DNA of 64,000 nucleotides from Actinospica robiniae DSM 44927 (GTDB lineage Bacteria > Actinomycetota > Actinomycetes > Streptomycetales > Catenulisporaceae): positions 2,291,372 to 2,355,371 of the forward strand of contig NZ_KI632511.1 in assembly GCF_000504285.1 (NCBI RefSeq). Direction: 5' to 3'. This document shows positions 45,486 through 53,819 of the stretch, one piece after another. A program made the position numbers and the translations under genes. Below the pieces are notes generated by a model, which worked only from the letters and a program-made list of their open reading frames with translations, did not search any database and was not told the DNA's origin. Positions within the stretch are counted from its first letter, which is position 1; each line of letters opens with the position of its first letter.

Positions 45486-46186
45486 AGGCGGCTGCTCCAC
45501 ACGTCGAAAGCCCGCACGAACTGGCCGGTCGTCGGCACGCCCGGCAGCGCGGCGGCGTTCATCTCGCCGAGGGCCGCGTTGCCGAGGCCGGACATGCGGG
45601 CCACCTCGTCGCAGAACGCGTCCTGGTCCTCGGGCCACGGGAAGCTCGGGTGCGCGATCATCAGCGCCACACATCCGTGCAGGCAGGTCAGCGCCCGCAG
45701 CGCGATCCGCTCCGGATCCCCCTGCAGCACCCCGGCTTCGATGCACGGCCTGGTGGCCTCGGCCAAGTGGCGCAGGCAGGCCTTCGCGGCCTCCTGCCCG
45801 GGCCGGGCGCCGGTGTCCCGGGGCCGTCCCATCATCAGCAGCCGGTATTGCACCGGGTGCTCGAGCCCGAAGCGCACGAACGCGCCCGCGCCGCGGCGCA
45901 GGCCCTGGAACGGATCCTCGGTCGCGTCGATCGCGGTCCGCATGTCCCGGCCCAGCTGCTCCCACACCCGCATGCAGACCGCGGCGACGAGCTCGTCCTT
46001 GTCGGCGAAGTGGCGGTAGACGGCCGGGGTGGTCACGCCCGTCCGCGCGGCCACCGCGCGCAGCGTGAGCACGGACGCGTCCTGCGCGCCGGCCAGCAGG
46101 CTCTCCGCCGCGACCAGGATCTCCTCACGGAGCAAGCCGCCCTCGCCGGGGCGGGTGCGTCGGCGTCTCGGCGTCTCGAGAACCAT
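45479..46186 (-). CDS. TetR family transcriptional regulator
   Basis: A 235-residue TetR-type repressor. LTLRAVAARTGVTTPAVYRHF carries the helix-turn-helix in the first 65 residues, shortened here. The C-terminal domain, with MMGRPRD and an arrangement like TetR_C_13-type proteins, is the ligand-binding part. ATG 46186 is used: a TTG at 46222 would overlap the palindrome that is its probable operator. It is divergent from the thioesterase gene, which it may regulate along with itself. Confidence 0.85.
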   Translation of the reverse strand: MVLETPRRRRTRPGEGGLLREEILVAAESLLAGAQDASVLTLRAVAARTGVTTPAVYRHFADKDELVAAVCMRVWEQLGRDMRTAIDATEDPFQGLRRGAGAFVRFGLEHPVQYRLLMMGRPRDTGARPGQEAAKACLRHLAEATRPCIEAGVLQGDPERIALRALTCLHGCVALMIAHPSFPWPEDQDAFCDEVARMSGLGNAALGEMNAAALPGVPTTGQFVRAFDVWSSRLN

Positions 46187-46216
46187 GCGCACAGTTGACG
46201 CGCGCTCAGTTGCCGT

Positions 46217-46229
46217 TGTCAACTTGACA
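46217..46229. promoter_or_regulatory. Palindromic operator candidate between TetR and thioesterase genes
   Basis: TGTCAA-C-TTGACA, a perfect 13-base palindrome in the 92-base divergent gap. GTCAAC recurs 9 bases later, giving a further half-site. It is a good candidate for the adjacent TetR protein. Confidence 0.6.
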
Positions 46230-46278
46230 TCGTCAACCTCGCCGCGGCCGCGGCGCGCCGTTCGGAAGGCTGCCGATC

Positions 46279-46776
46279 GTGTCCGAGTTCCCCGCAGCGC
46301 AGCGCAGCGGCCTGCGCCTGTTCGAGCTCTACCGCGAGGGCGCGCTCGAACCGAGCGGCATCGCGGAACTGCTCGACCTCCGCTGCCCGGAGGTGGAGGA
46401 GGGGCGGATCGTGTTCACCGCGAAGTCCCGCCGCGACTTCGCCAACCCGCTCGGCATGCTGCACGGCGGGATAGCCGCCACTCTGCTCGACTCGGCGATG
46501 GGCTGCGCCGTGCACACGACGCTGCCGGCCGGCATGGTCTACACCTCGCTGGACATCTCCGTGCGCTACATCAGGGCCGGCGCCGTCGACGGCGGCGAAC
46601 TGCGGGCCGAGGGCCGGGTCGTGCACCGGGGCCGGAAGATCCGCACCGCCGAGGCCACGCTGACCGACGAGCAGGGGCGGGTGCTGGCCACGGCCACCTC
46701 GTCGCTGATGATCATGGCGGCGCCGTCCAGCCACCCTGCGTCTGATGCCGCCGCGGAGTCCGAAGCGGCGGCGTAG
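46279..46776 (+). CDS. PaaI-family hotdog-fold thioesterase
   Basis: A 165-residue hotdog-fold acyl-CoA thioesterase of the PaaI group. FANPLGMLHGGIAATLLDSA is the signature, with the catalytic acid in HGGIAATLLD; SLDISVRYIR follows. GTG 46279 has GGAAGG nine bases upstream. It hydrolyses acyl-CoA esters, but the acyl group is not predictable. It is divergent from the TetR gene and convergent with the methyltransferase gene, whose stop codon lies two bases away. Confidence 0.88.
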   Translation: MSEFPAAQRSGLRLFELYREGALEPSGIAELLDLRCPEVEEGRIVFTAKSRRDFANPLGMLHGGIAATLLDSAMGCAVHTTLPAGMVYTSLDISVRYIRAGAVDGGELRAEGRVVHRGRKIRTAEATLTDEQGRVLATATSSLMIMAAPSSHPASDAAAESEAAA

Positions 46777-46784
46777 CCTACGCC
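46770..46784. terminator. Short palindrome containing both stop codons of a convergent pair
   Basis: GGCGTAG-C-CTACGCC: seven-base arms around one base, with the thioesterase TAG at 46774-46776 and the methyltransferase stop (CTA on this strand) at 46778-46780. As a hairpin it would be tight, so it may be coincidental. Confidence 0.3.
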
Positions 46785-47569
46785 GAACCGGTTCGCCGGC
46801 CGACGAGCACGTACGTGGGGTACTCATCCTCGTCGGACTCGTGCACCGCGGCCTCCAGTCCCGCGTCTCGGAACGCCTCGACCGCGGCGCCTTCCTGCCG
46901 GTCGCTGATCTCGATGAGCACATGGCCGCCCGGCCGCAGCCAGCGCGGAGCACACGCCGCGACGCGTCGGAGCACGTCGAGACCGTCGGAGCCGCCGTCC
47001 AGCGCTACCAAGGGCTCGTACTCGCGCGCTTCCGAAGGCAGGTACTCGATCTCGGCGGTCGGGACGTAGGGCACGTTGGCGGTCAGCACACTCACCCGCC
47101 CGGCGAGCCGCTCCGGCAGCGGCATATCCAGGTCACCCGTATAGACGAACGCTTTGCGCTCGGCGATAAGCCCGGCGAGATTGCGACGCGCGCAATCGGT
47201 GGCCACCGGATCCACATCCGACGCGTGCAGTTCGAGCCGGCCGGCCAGCCCGTCCGCCAACGCCGCTCCCACCGCCCCCGCGCCGCAGCAGAGGTCCACC
47301 ACCACCTCGTCGGGCGCGAGCAGCGCGCGAGCCACCTGCACGAGGTGCTCGGTGCGGCGCCGCGGCACGAAGACCCCCGGAGCGACGCCGATCCGCAGCC
47401 CGGCGAACTCGGCCCAGCCGAGGACGAGCTCCAACGGCTCCCCCGCGACCCGGCGGTCGACCATGCTCCCGAGTTCGGCCGGGTCCGAGGCCTGAGCCAG
47501 CAGGAGCTGCGCCTCCTCCTCGGCGAACACGCAGCCCGCCGCCCGCAGCCGCGTGACCACCGCGTCCAT
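46778..47569 (-). CDS. PrmC/HemK-like protein methyltransferase
   Basis: A 263-residue SAM-dependent methyltransferase of the PrmC/HemK-type family, whose best-known members methylate the glutamine of release-factor GGQ motifs. VVVDLCCGAGAVGAALAD is the SAM loop, and ANVPYVPTAEI replaces the usual NPPY with NVPY, as in the putative glutamine methyltransferase branch. FVPRRRTEHLV marks the conserved N-terminal junction. The start may be ATG 47569 or one of two GTGs just upstream. Substrate identity is inferred. Confidence 0.82.
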   Translation of the reverse strand: MDAVVTRLRAAGCVFAEEEAQLLLAQASDPAELGSMVDRRVAGEPLELVLGWAEFAGLRIGVAPGVFVPRRRTEHLVQVARALLAPDEVVVDLCCGAGAVGAALADGLAGRLELHASDVDPVATDCARRNLAGLIAERKAFVYTGDLDMPLPERLAGRVSVLTANVPYVPTAEIEYLPSEAREYEPLVALDGGSDGLDVLRRVAACAPRWLRPGGHVLIEISDRQEGAAVEAFRDAGLEAAVHESDEDEYPTYVLVGRRTGSA

Positions 47570-47779
47570 CCGCACCACGTCTCCGTCCGCCACGCCTCGA
47601 CCCGCCACCCGTCTCTCCGCCACCCCTCTGTCCGCGCTGCGCAGCCCGCTCCGACCGCGTTCCCGTCCGGCGTCCCGGCAACCGGACCGAAACCCTATCG
47701 GACCGTACATCACCCGTCCGCCACGTCTACCGCCACCTGCTCAGGGCCCTGAGGTGAACGTAAGGTAACTTCAGCATTC

Positions 47780-48676
47780 ATGAGCCTCTACACCGTCATC
47801 CGGCACCCGCACGTGCACCGGCGCCGGCACCACGGCCCGGTCCACTCCGCACACGAACACGTGGGTGTCAACGGCCGCATCGCCGCGTGGGTCACCCGGC
47901 GGGTCGGGTCGATGTGGACGGTCTACGGCTTCGCCGCCTTCACCTCGGTGTGGATGATCCTCGGCTCGGGCTCGCTGTACGGATTCGACCCCTACCCGTA
48001 CCCCTTCCTGCTGTTCCTCGGCAACATCGTGCAGCTGCTGCTCATCTTCGTCATCCTGCTCGGCCAGCAGGTGCTCGGCCGCAGCGCGGACAAGCGGGCG
48101 CTGGCGACCTACCTGGACGCCGAGGCGATCCTGCACGACTGCGAGGAGATCCAGAACCACCTGATCGCCCAGGACGAGCACCTCGGCTCCTGCGTGGAGC
48201 TGAGCGAGGAGGACCGCAAGGAGCTGACGCTGGCGGCGGAGCGGCTCGAGGCGCCGGCCAAGATGGACGACGAGTACATCGGCCTCAACGGCCGCCTCGC
48301 CGCCTGGGTGACCCACCGCGTCGGCACCATGTCCGCGTTCTACGCCGCGACCGGCTTCCAGCTCGGCTGGATCCTGCTGGCGCAGCTGCACGTGATCACG
48401 TTCGACCCGTATCCGTACCCGTTCCTGCTGTTCATCTCCAGCCTCGCGCAGCTGCTGCTGATGTGCGTGATCATGGTCGGCCAGCAGGTGATAGGCCGCG
48501 CGGCGGACAAGCGGGCGCTGCAGACGTTCGTCGACGCCGAGGCCGTGCTGCAGGCCTGCGAACGCCTGCAGCACCACCTCAAGGCGCAGGATCTGGCCAT
48601 CCGTCACGTCGTCACGCATATGGAGCAATGCCGCCCCGCCGCCGAGGAAGCCGCGGCGAAGTGGCCGGTGGGCTGA
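47780..48676 (+). CDS. DUF1003 membrane protein with duplicated domain
   Basis: A 298-residue protein made of two DUF1003 units: GRIAAWVTRRVGSMWTVYGF with helices and FDPYPYPFLLF in the first, and GRLAAWVTHRVGTMSAFYAA with FDPYPYPFLLF in the second. Each unit has two membrane helices and ends in a coiled-coil-like stretch (ADKRALATYLDAEAILHDCE, shortened; ADKRALQTFVDAEAVLQ). The N-terminus is His-rich (HPHVHRRRHHGP). The function of DUF1003 is unknown. A single-unit relative lies at 57.0 kb. Positioned alone, upstream of a convergent Trypco1-type gene. Confidence 0.88.
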   Translation: MSLYTVIRHPHVHRRRHHGPVHSAHEHVGVNGRIAAWVTRRVGSMWTVYGFAAFTSVWMILGSGSLYGFDPYPYPFLLFLGNIVQLLLIFVILLGQQVLGRSADKRALATYLDAEAILHDCEEIQNHLIAQDEHLGSCVELSEEDRKELTLAAERLEAPAKMDDEYIGLNGRLAAWVTHRVGTMSAFYAATGFQLGWILLAQLHVITFDPYPYPFLLFISSLAQLLLMCVIMVGQQVIGRAADKRALQTFVDAEAVLQACERLQHHLKAQDLAIRHVVTHMEQCRPAAEEAAAKWPVG

Positions 48677-48721
48677 GCGCTCCGGGCGTGAGCACTCCGC
48701 CTCGCCGCCTAGCCCTCTGCG

Positions 48722-49414
48722 TCATTCTGACGAGCCGCCGGACTCCTCGCTCGTCGTCCCGACGCTGGATCCCTCGATCACCCGTGGCGGACCTCCGGCG
48801 TGCTCGCGGTTGTCCCACCCGAGCGTGATCCGAACGGCGGCCTTGGCGCGGGCGTCGGCGATCAGACTCACCGCCGCGCCGGCCGAGACGTCGATGTCGA
48901 GCCCGAACTCGATCTCCACCGTGTCCGGCTTCGCATGCCGCAGTCCCTCCCGCACCGACTCGGCGATACCGGAAACGGCCTCGGTGAACCCTTGCAGCGG
49001 CCTGGCGTCCTCAGGCGTCGGCACGACCTTCTTGTGCCTGAGCAGGCCCGCCCAGCCCCGGGGCGGCGCCCCCGGCGGCATGTCGGGGGCAGTGCCGGCC
49101 GGGGACGGCGTCCACTGATCCGGGACGGCCGGTTGGTACGGCGCGGGCGGAGGCGGCGGAGCGCCGGTAGCGGGCAGCGGCGGATACGGCCGGTCGTAAG
49201 CGTACGGCGACCCAGGAGCGGGAGGCGGCGGCATCGGTACGTCCATGTACATCACCGAGGACCCGGGTGATGGTGCACTCTCGTATGACGGCGGCGGAGC
49301 GTCCCACGGCGCGGGCGGGGCCGGCAGTTCGGGCTCCTCGTCGTCCTCCACCCGAATCCACACGACCTGCCCGCTTGGCAGCTTCATCGGCATCGCCGTG
49401 CCCTTGCGCGCCAT
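48722..49414 (-). CDS. CU044_2847/Trypco1-type protein with proline-rich insertion
   Basis: A 230-residue protein. The N-terminal MKLPSGQVVWIRVEDDEE and the C-terminal part SGIAESVREGLRHAKPDTVEIEFGLDIDVSAG (in pieces) followed by AKAAVRITLGWD match the trypsin-co-occurring domain 1 family (CU044_2847), found in actinobacterial NTPase- and trypsin-linked conflict systems. Between these two halves lies a Pro/Ala/Tyr-rich insertion of about 100 residues, unusual for the family. No protease, STAND NTPase or effector gene is adjacent. ATG 49414 has GGAAGGG nine bases upstream; ATG 49393 is an alternative. Role unknown. Confidence 0.65.
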   Translation of the reverse strand: MARKGTAMPMKLPSGQVVWIRVEDDEEPELPAPPAPWDAPPPSYESAPSPGSSVMYMDVPMPPPPAPGSPYAYDRPYPPLPATGAPPPPPAPYQPAVPDQWTPSPAGTAPDMPPGAPPRGWAGLLRHKKVVPTPEDARPLQGFTEAVSGIAESVREGLRHAKPDTVEIEFGLDIDVSAGAAVSLIADARAKAAVRITLGWDNREHAGGPPRVIEGSSVGTTSEESGGSSE

Positions 49415-49633
49415 GCTCCCCCGCCCTTCCGACCGAGACGTAATACCGGTTCGAACCCAGAGATCGTCCGACCGTACCCGGCCGGCCGGGCACGATCCTA
49501 AGGGTCCGACAGCGGACTGGGCGCCGCTCGTGCGCCTTCTGTCGGTGGGCGACTCTATGCTGGCCATCTGATGGATCATCACCGACGGCGGCCCGGGGCC
49601 GGTCACCGTCGGCAGAGGGGAACGGAGCGACCC

Positions 49634-50227
49634 ATGGACTTCCGCGCACACAACCGCGCCGCGCTCGACCTGTGCCAGCAGGTGGCCGACCGCCTGCGCC
49701 CGGACGACCACCTCGACCAGCCCACGCCGTGCCCGCCTTGGTCGGTGCGCGAGCTGTTGTGCCACATGGTGGGCCAGCACCTGCGCTTCGCCGCCGTGGC
49801 CCGCGGCGAGGACCCGGAGTCGGCCGCCCCGGTCCAGGGCCCGCCGCTCGGCGCCGACCCGGCGGCCACGCTGCGCGAGTCCGCGGAGATCCTGACGAAG
49901 TCGTTCGCCGAAGTGGATGAGACGGCCAGCGTGCTGCTGCCGGAGATCGGCCGTCCGGTCCCGCTCGGCGCGCTGATCTCCTTCCACTTCTTCGACTTCG
50001 TCGTGCACGCCTGGGACCTCGCCGTCTCGATCGAAGCCCCCTACAACCCGCCGGCCGAGCTCTCGGACCTGGCGTTCCAGGTGGGCCAGGTCATCCCGGA
50101 CGCCTCCCGCGAGCCCGGCGGCTCCTTCGCCGCCAAGGTCCCCGTCGGCGGCGACGCCGACGCTCTCGCCCGCCTGCTCGGCCTGGCCGGCCGCGACCCG
50201 GACTGGATCGCGCCGACAGCCGGCTGA
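49634..50227 (+). CDS. TIGR03086-type metal-binding protein (mycothiol-dependent isomerase-like)
   Basis: A 197-residue DinB-fold protein of the TIGR03086 group. It opens with TPCPPWSVRELLCHMVGQHL, the typical W-V-x-LxxHM motif with metal-binding histidine, followed by the second histidine region FFDFVVHAWDLA. In actinobacteria these proteins are related to mycothiol-dependent maleylpyruvate isomerase; the substrate is unknown. ATG 49634 has CGGAG about five bases upstream. It stands alone. Confidence 0.85.
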   Translation: MDFRAHNRAALDLCQQVADRLRPDDHLDQPTPCPPWSVRELLCHMVGQHLRFAAVARGEDPESAAPVQGPPLGADPAATLRESAEILTKSFAEVDETASVLLPEIGRPVPLGALISFHFFDFVVHAWDLAVSIEAPYNPPAELSDLAFQVGQVIPDASREPGGSFAAKVPVGGDADALARLLGLAGRDPDWIAPTAG

Positions 50228-50296
50228 CGGCCGGAGGTGCGTGACCCGGCTTTCCCCCCTAGCCCTGGCTTGATCTTCAGCCCTACACTCGCGCCC

Positions 50297-51004
50297 ATGT
50301 CCGCACCGGCCGTCTCCGCCCCGTCCACGCCGCTGGCGCCGTGGTCTCGCCTCGCGATGCCCGCTTTCTTCCTGGTCAGCGGGCTCAACCTGCTGTTCGA
50401 GGCGGCCGGGCCGCACCTCGGTTTCGCGCTGACCAAGCCGCTGCTCATGCCGCTGCTGCTCGCCGGCGTCGTGGCCGCGTATGCGCTCGGCCGGCGTGGC
50501 GCGGTGGGCGCCGGGGCGCGCGGCGTCTCGAAGCTGCTGGTCGGCGCGCTCGTGGGCTCGTTCGTCGGCGACACGATGCTGTTGTTCAGCGGCACGCTCT
50601 TCCTCGTCGGCATGGCCGGCTTCGCCTGCGCGCACGTCTGCTATATACGGCTCTTCCTCGCGCCCGCGCGGCGTAATCCGGGGCGTCTGCGCGGCGCGCT
50701 GGCGGTTTACGGCGTCATCTGGGTCGCGCTCATCAGCAGCCTGTGGTCAGGTCTGGACTCGTCGATGCGCATACCCGTGGCCTGCTACAGCCTCCTGCTC
50801 GCGGGCATGGCCACCACGTCGTCCGGCGCGAGCCGACGCACCGGCCTCGGCGGCGCGCTGTTCCTGCTCTCGGACTCGATGATCGCCGCGCACCTGGCGC
50901 ACTGGTCTACGCCGACCGGCACCGGCTTCGCGGTCATGGTGACCTACCTCGTAGGCCAGTACCTGCTAGTCACCGGCTCGCTGGCCCTGCCCCTGTCGGA
51001 ATAG
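50297..51004 (+). CDS. YhhN/TMEM86-family membrane protein (lysoplasmalogenase-like)
   Basis: A 235-residue integral membrane protein with about eight hydrophobic segments. LVGSFVGDTMLLFS and GGALFLLSDSMIAAH contain the two conserved aspartate motifs of the YhhN/TMEM86 family, whose vertebrate members hydrolyse the vinyl-ether bond of lysoplasmalogens. Whether this bacterial protein shares that activity is unknown. ATG 50297 is the first convincing start before the helical region. Co-directional with its neighbours but without clear operon evidence. Confidence 0.72.
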   Translation: MSAPAVSAPSTPLAPWSRLAMPAFFLVSGLNLLFEAAGPHLGFALTKPLLMPLLLAGVVAAYALGRRGAVGAGARGVSKLLVGALVGSFVGDTMLLFSGTLFLVGMAGFACAHVCYIRLFLAPARRNPGRLRGALAVYGVIWVALISSLWSGLDSSMRIPVACYSLLLAGMATTSSGASRRTGLGGALFLLSDSMIAAHLAHWSTPTGTGFAVMVTYLVGQYLLVTGSLALPLSE

Positions 51005-51049
51005 GCCGATCGCTCGCCACCAGCATCAGCGGACGGACAGGGGAGCTGC

Positions 51050-51754
51050 GTGGCCTATCTCGCGTTGATCAGGCACGGCGAGACCGCATGGAATCGGGAA
51101 GGGCGATTCACCGGCTGGGCTGACGAGCCGTTGACCGAGCGGGGCGAGGCCGACGCCCGGGCAGCGGGCCGGTCACTCGTACGGCTCGGGGCGCGTTGGC
51201 ACGCGATACACACCTCGAGGCTTCGACGATCGGTGGCTACCGCAGAGTTCGCCTTCGCCGAACTGGGGGTTCCGCTTCCCGCCATGACCTCCCATTGGCG
51301 GCTGAACGAGCGGCACGTCGGCGACCTGGAGGGTGTATCCCACGAGGGCGTCACAGCGGCCCACGGCCCCGGCGCCGTCGATCGGTGGCGCTGGGGCTGG
51401 GATGTCCGACCGCCGGCGATCGCGCCGGACGACCCACGCCAGGTGGCCCACCGAGAGCGGTATCCCGAGGCGGGGGCCGAGCTGCCGGACGGCGAGTCGC
51501 TGCAGGACGTGATCGCGCGGGTGCGGCCGTGGCTCGACGAGGTGCTGGAACAGGTCGCCGCGGGACGCAACATCGCCGCCGTCACCCACGGGACGACCCT
51601 CAGAGCCTTGCGGATCATCATCGAAGCGACCACGCCGGAACAGGCACTCAGCCTCCGTCCACCGAACGGGGCCGTGGCCGTGTTCGAGCAGGTCGACTCC
51701 GGCGGCCTGCGTCTCCCGGATATCGGGCCGCTTTCCGATCAAACCGGCTGCTGA
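51050..51754 (+). CDS. Histidine phosphatase / phosphoglycerate mutase-like
   Basis: A 234-residue enzyme of the 2,3-bisphosphoglycerate-dependent phosphoglycerate mutase / histidine phosphatase group. LIRHGETAWN holds the phosphorylated histidine, RLNERHVGDLEG and VTHGTTLRAL the second histidine and the mutase-like motif. It resembles glycolytic PGM strongly but differs at several positions and is shorter at the end, so a phosphatase role is also possible. GTG 51050 has GGGGAG four bases upstream. Its 3' end overlaps the convergent PH-domain gene by 16 bases. Confidence 0.82.
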   Translation: MAYLALIRHGETAWNREGRFTGWADEPLTERGEADARAAGRSLVRLGARWHAIHTSRLRRSVATAEFAFAELGVPLPAMTSHWRLNERHVGDLEGVSHEGVTAAHGPGAVDRWRWGWDVRPPAIAPDDPRQVAHRERYPEAGAELPDGESLQDVIARVRPWLDEVLEQVAAGRNIAAVTHGTTLRALRIIIEATTPEQALSLRPPNGAVAVFEQVDSGGLRLPDIGPLSDQTGC

Positions 51755-52194
51755 GAGCGTTCCAGCCAGTCGGCCAGCTCCTGTCGGCGCCGATCGAAGC
51801 GCTCTTGTACGCCGCGAGTGGTGTGGGCGCTGTGGGAGAACGCGTCGATCGGTATCGAATCGTGCGCCGTCACCAGGCGAATCGTCCACCCCGCCCCGCT
51901 CGAGGAACGGCCGACGTCGAGCCCTTTGACGTCGCTCATCGCTACAGCGCGCGTGCTCGAGATATTGCGAATAACCAGTTCCCTGTCGGTCGCCACGAGC
52001 TTCACCAGACTCACGCGGTAGATGAACATGCCCAGGCCGGCGAGAAGGAACAGCCCGCGCACCACGCTCAGAGCAGACCCTTCGTAAATCGAATCCGCCA
52101 TGTCGGCGATCACCGTGAGGGCGAAAAACGCCCACCAATACACTCGGGCAGGATTGCGGAACGTCAACGACGGACGCGACACCTCAGCAGCCAC
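51739..52194 (-). CDS. Membrane-anchored PH-like domain protein
   Basis: A 151-residue protein with two adjacent membrane helices (about 17-60) and a C-terminal bacterial PH-like domain of roughly 85 residues (YRVSLVKLVATDRELVIRN, shortened, through DAFSH). Such proteins have unknown function in actinobacteria. GTG 52194 is used. Its 3' end overlaps the mutase-like gene by 16 bases, convergent, which is unusual but not rare. Confidence 0.65.
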   Translation of the reverse strand: MAAEVSRPSLTFRNPARVYWWAFFALTVIADMADSIYEGSALSVVRGLFLLAGLGMFIYRVSLVKLVATDRELVIRNISSTRAVAMSDVKGLDVGRSSSGAGWTIRLVTAHDSIPIDAFSHSAHTTRGVQERFDRRRQELADWLERSQQPV

Positions 52195-52311
52195 GCACCC
52201 ACCATCTCAGAAGACGACGATGGCGTGAAGACGTTCCCCGTCTCCGGCTCGGCTCCCGCCTCACCCGGGTCCGGCCCTCGCCTCGGCTCGCTGGTTGCGG
52301 CGACGAGTGCA

Positions 52312-52743
52312 ATGGCCGAGCCTGAACACATGACGGTTCACGAACTGGTCGCCGCCGCGCAGCAGCGTGGTTTCGCGGCCCGCCCGAAGGTCGCCGGCTT
52401 CCCCTACCTCGCCGAGGCGCTGCGCGCCGGCGGCGTCCTGCGCCACGAGTTCCTCGTGCCGACCGCGACCAGCCTGTTCACGACGACTGCGGGCAGCGCC
52501 GTGATCCCCTCGGGTGCCCCCGTCGTCACCGAGCCGAGCGACGTGCCGTCGTGGGACCAGCCCGCCCTGGTCGCCGCGATCGAGGCCGACAAGCAGGGCG
52601 GGGAGTTCCCCGCGTTCGTCGCGGCCTGCTGGAAGGCGGGCGTCGTACGCTGGATCATCGACACCGCTGAGCGTACGTGCACGTACCTGGGCGCCGATGG
52701 AGCGCAGTACGTCGAGAACTATCCGGCGGTCGAGCTTCCCTGA
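52312..52743 (+). CDS. DUF1398-type protein with internal duplication
   Basis: A 143-residue protein resembling DUF1398 (E. coli YbcV-like). GFPYLAEALRAGGVLRHEF in the first half and EFPAFVAACWKAGVVRWII in the second half share the same pattern, and the second half ends with a TCTYLGADGAQYVENY motif typical of the family. This suggests an internal duplication or two-domain arrangement. ATG 52312 or the ATG six codons later could be the start; the ribosome-binding site is weak. Function unknown. Convergent with the phosphotransferase gene. Confidence 0.68.
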   Translation: MAEPEHMTVHELVAAAQQRGFAARPKVAGFPYLAEALRAGGVLRHEFLVPTATSLFTTTAGSAVIPSGAPVVTEPSDVPSWDQPALVAAIEADKQGGEFPAFVAACWKAGVVRWIIDTAERTCTYLGADGAQYVENYPAVELP

Positions 52744-52767
52744 GCCCTCCGCGTCCCGCGGAGCTCA
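52741..52767. terminator. Hairpin spanning both stop codons of a convergent pair
   Basis: CTCCGCG-TCC-CGCGGAG (52747-52763) is a perfect stem, extended outward by TGAG (52741-52744) pairing with CTCA (52764-52767) across a two-base bulge. Both stop codons, TGA at 52741-52743 and the complement of TGA at 52765-52767, are paired with each other. Confidence 0.65.
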
Positions 52768-53796
52768 CCACTTCTCCCCCAACGCGTCGCGCATCCCGAT
52801 CCGCGCGATCCACTTCTCCACGTTCCGCCACGGCTCCGGGCTCTCGCGGAAGCACGGCCACGTCCTCGTCCAGGTGTGGGCGCGCATCACCATCGTCAGA
52901 CGCATGGCCAGGTTCGCGGCAGCTTCGAGCTGGCGCTGCGTCAGCCGGCCGTCGTCCTGCCACGCCTCGAGGTACGCCGCACGCAGCTGCGCGGCCGCGG
53001 CGGCGTCGACGGGCTGGCCGAGGAAACCCGGGAGCGCGCGGAGCGGGATGAACAGTGAGCCGAAGGGGTGGGCGACGCAGGCGTCTCCCCAGTCGAACGG
53101 GCGCGCGTCCGGTCCCGTGCCGAGGATGTTGCCCGGGTGCAGGTCCTGGTGATCGATGGACGCACGCACGCCGACGGCCTCGAGCTCGTCGGCCCATGCC
53201 GCGAGCTCCGGCAGCCTCGCCTCCGCCGCAGTCACCACGTCCCGGTCGAGTATCCCGCTCGGCGCGTGGGCGACGATGTTCTCGAACAGGGCCGGGATGT
53301 TCCCCGGGCGGGCGTCGGGCAGGCCCAGCGCCAGCAGGTCGTCCACGCGGTCGCTCAGGACCCGCTGCAGTGCCGCATATCTGCGCATCGGGGGCAGCAG
53401 GTGCCCTACGTCCGGATCCTGTTTCAGTAGCGCGTCGAGGCGTTCGCCGACGTCCTCCGTGAGCGCCCAAGCGCGTTCCGTGTCGACCGCGAGCACGGGC
53501 GGCGCGTCGTTCGGCGACCAGCTCCGGAGCGCCGCGGCGAGCGCGGGCTCGAAGGCGGAGCGCGGCGGGTTGGCCTTGAACCAGAGGTCTCCCCCGGCCA
53601 CGGGGACCCGCGCGACGACCGACCACATCCGGCCGCGCAGGCGGGCCGGGCCGCGGCGGACACGCCCGAGAGTTTCGCAGGCAGCGCCGATCCATACGTC
53701 CACGTCCGTCAACCATTGCCGGTCCTGCCAGGGCGCCGACCAGGACGCAGGTTGCGGAGCGTTGATATCCGATGACTCTAAACCGAACTGGTCCAC
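52765..53796 (-). CDS. Aminoglycoside/choline phosphotransferase-family kinase
   Basis: A kinase-like protein of about 343 residues. The catalytic loop is IDHQDLHPGNIL and the metal-binding motif is PFDWGDACVAH; LTEDVGERLDALL is the N-lobe region. It is a small-molecule kinase of the APH fold with unknown substrate. The N-terminus was taken as GTG 53796 because WLTDVDVWIGAACETLGR looks conserved, but no ribosome-binding site precedes it. If the start is right, the sixth codon is TTA (53779-53781), rare in such genomes and in streptomycetes dependent on the bldA tRNA. Confidence 0.78.
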   Translation of the reverse strand: MDQFGLESSDINAPQPASWSAPWQDRQWLTDVDVWIGAACETLGRVRRGPARLRGRMWSVVARVPVAGGDLWFKANPPRSAFEPALAAALRSWSPNDAPPVLAVDTERAWALTEDVGERLDALLKQDPDVGHLLPPMRRYAALQRVLSDRVDDLLALGLPDARPGNIPALFENIVAHAPSGILDRDVVTAAEARLPELAAWADELEAVGVRASIDHQDLHPGNILGTGPDARPFDWGDACVAHPFGSLFIPLRALPGFLGQPVDAAAAAQLRAAYLEAWQDDGRLTQRQLEAAANLAMRLTMVMRAHTWTRTWPCFRESPEPWRNVEKWIARIGMRDALGEKW

Positions 53797-53819
53797 AGGG
53801 TGAAGACTATGGTGGACCT

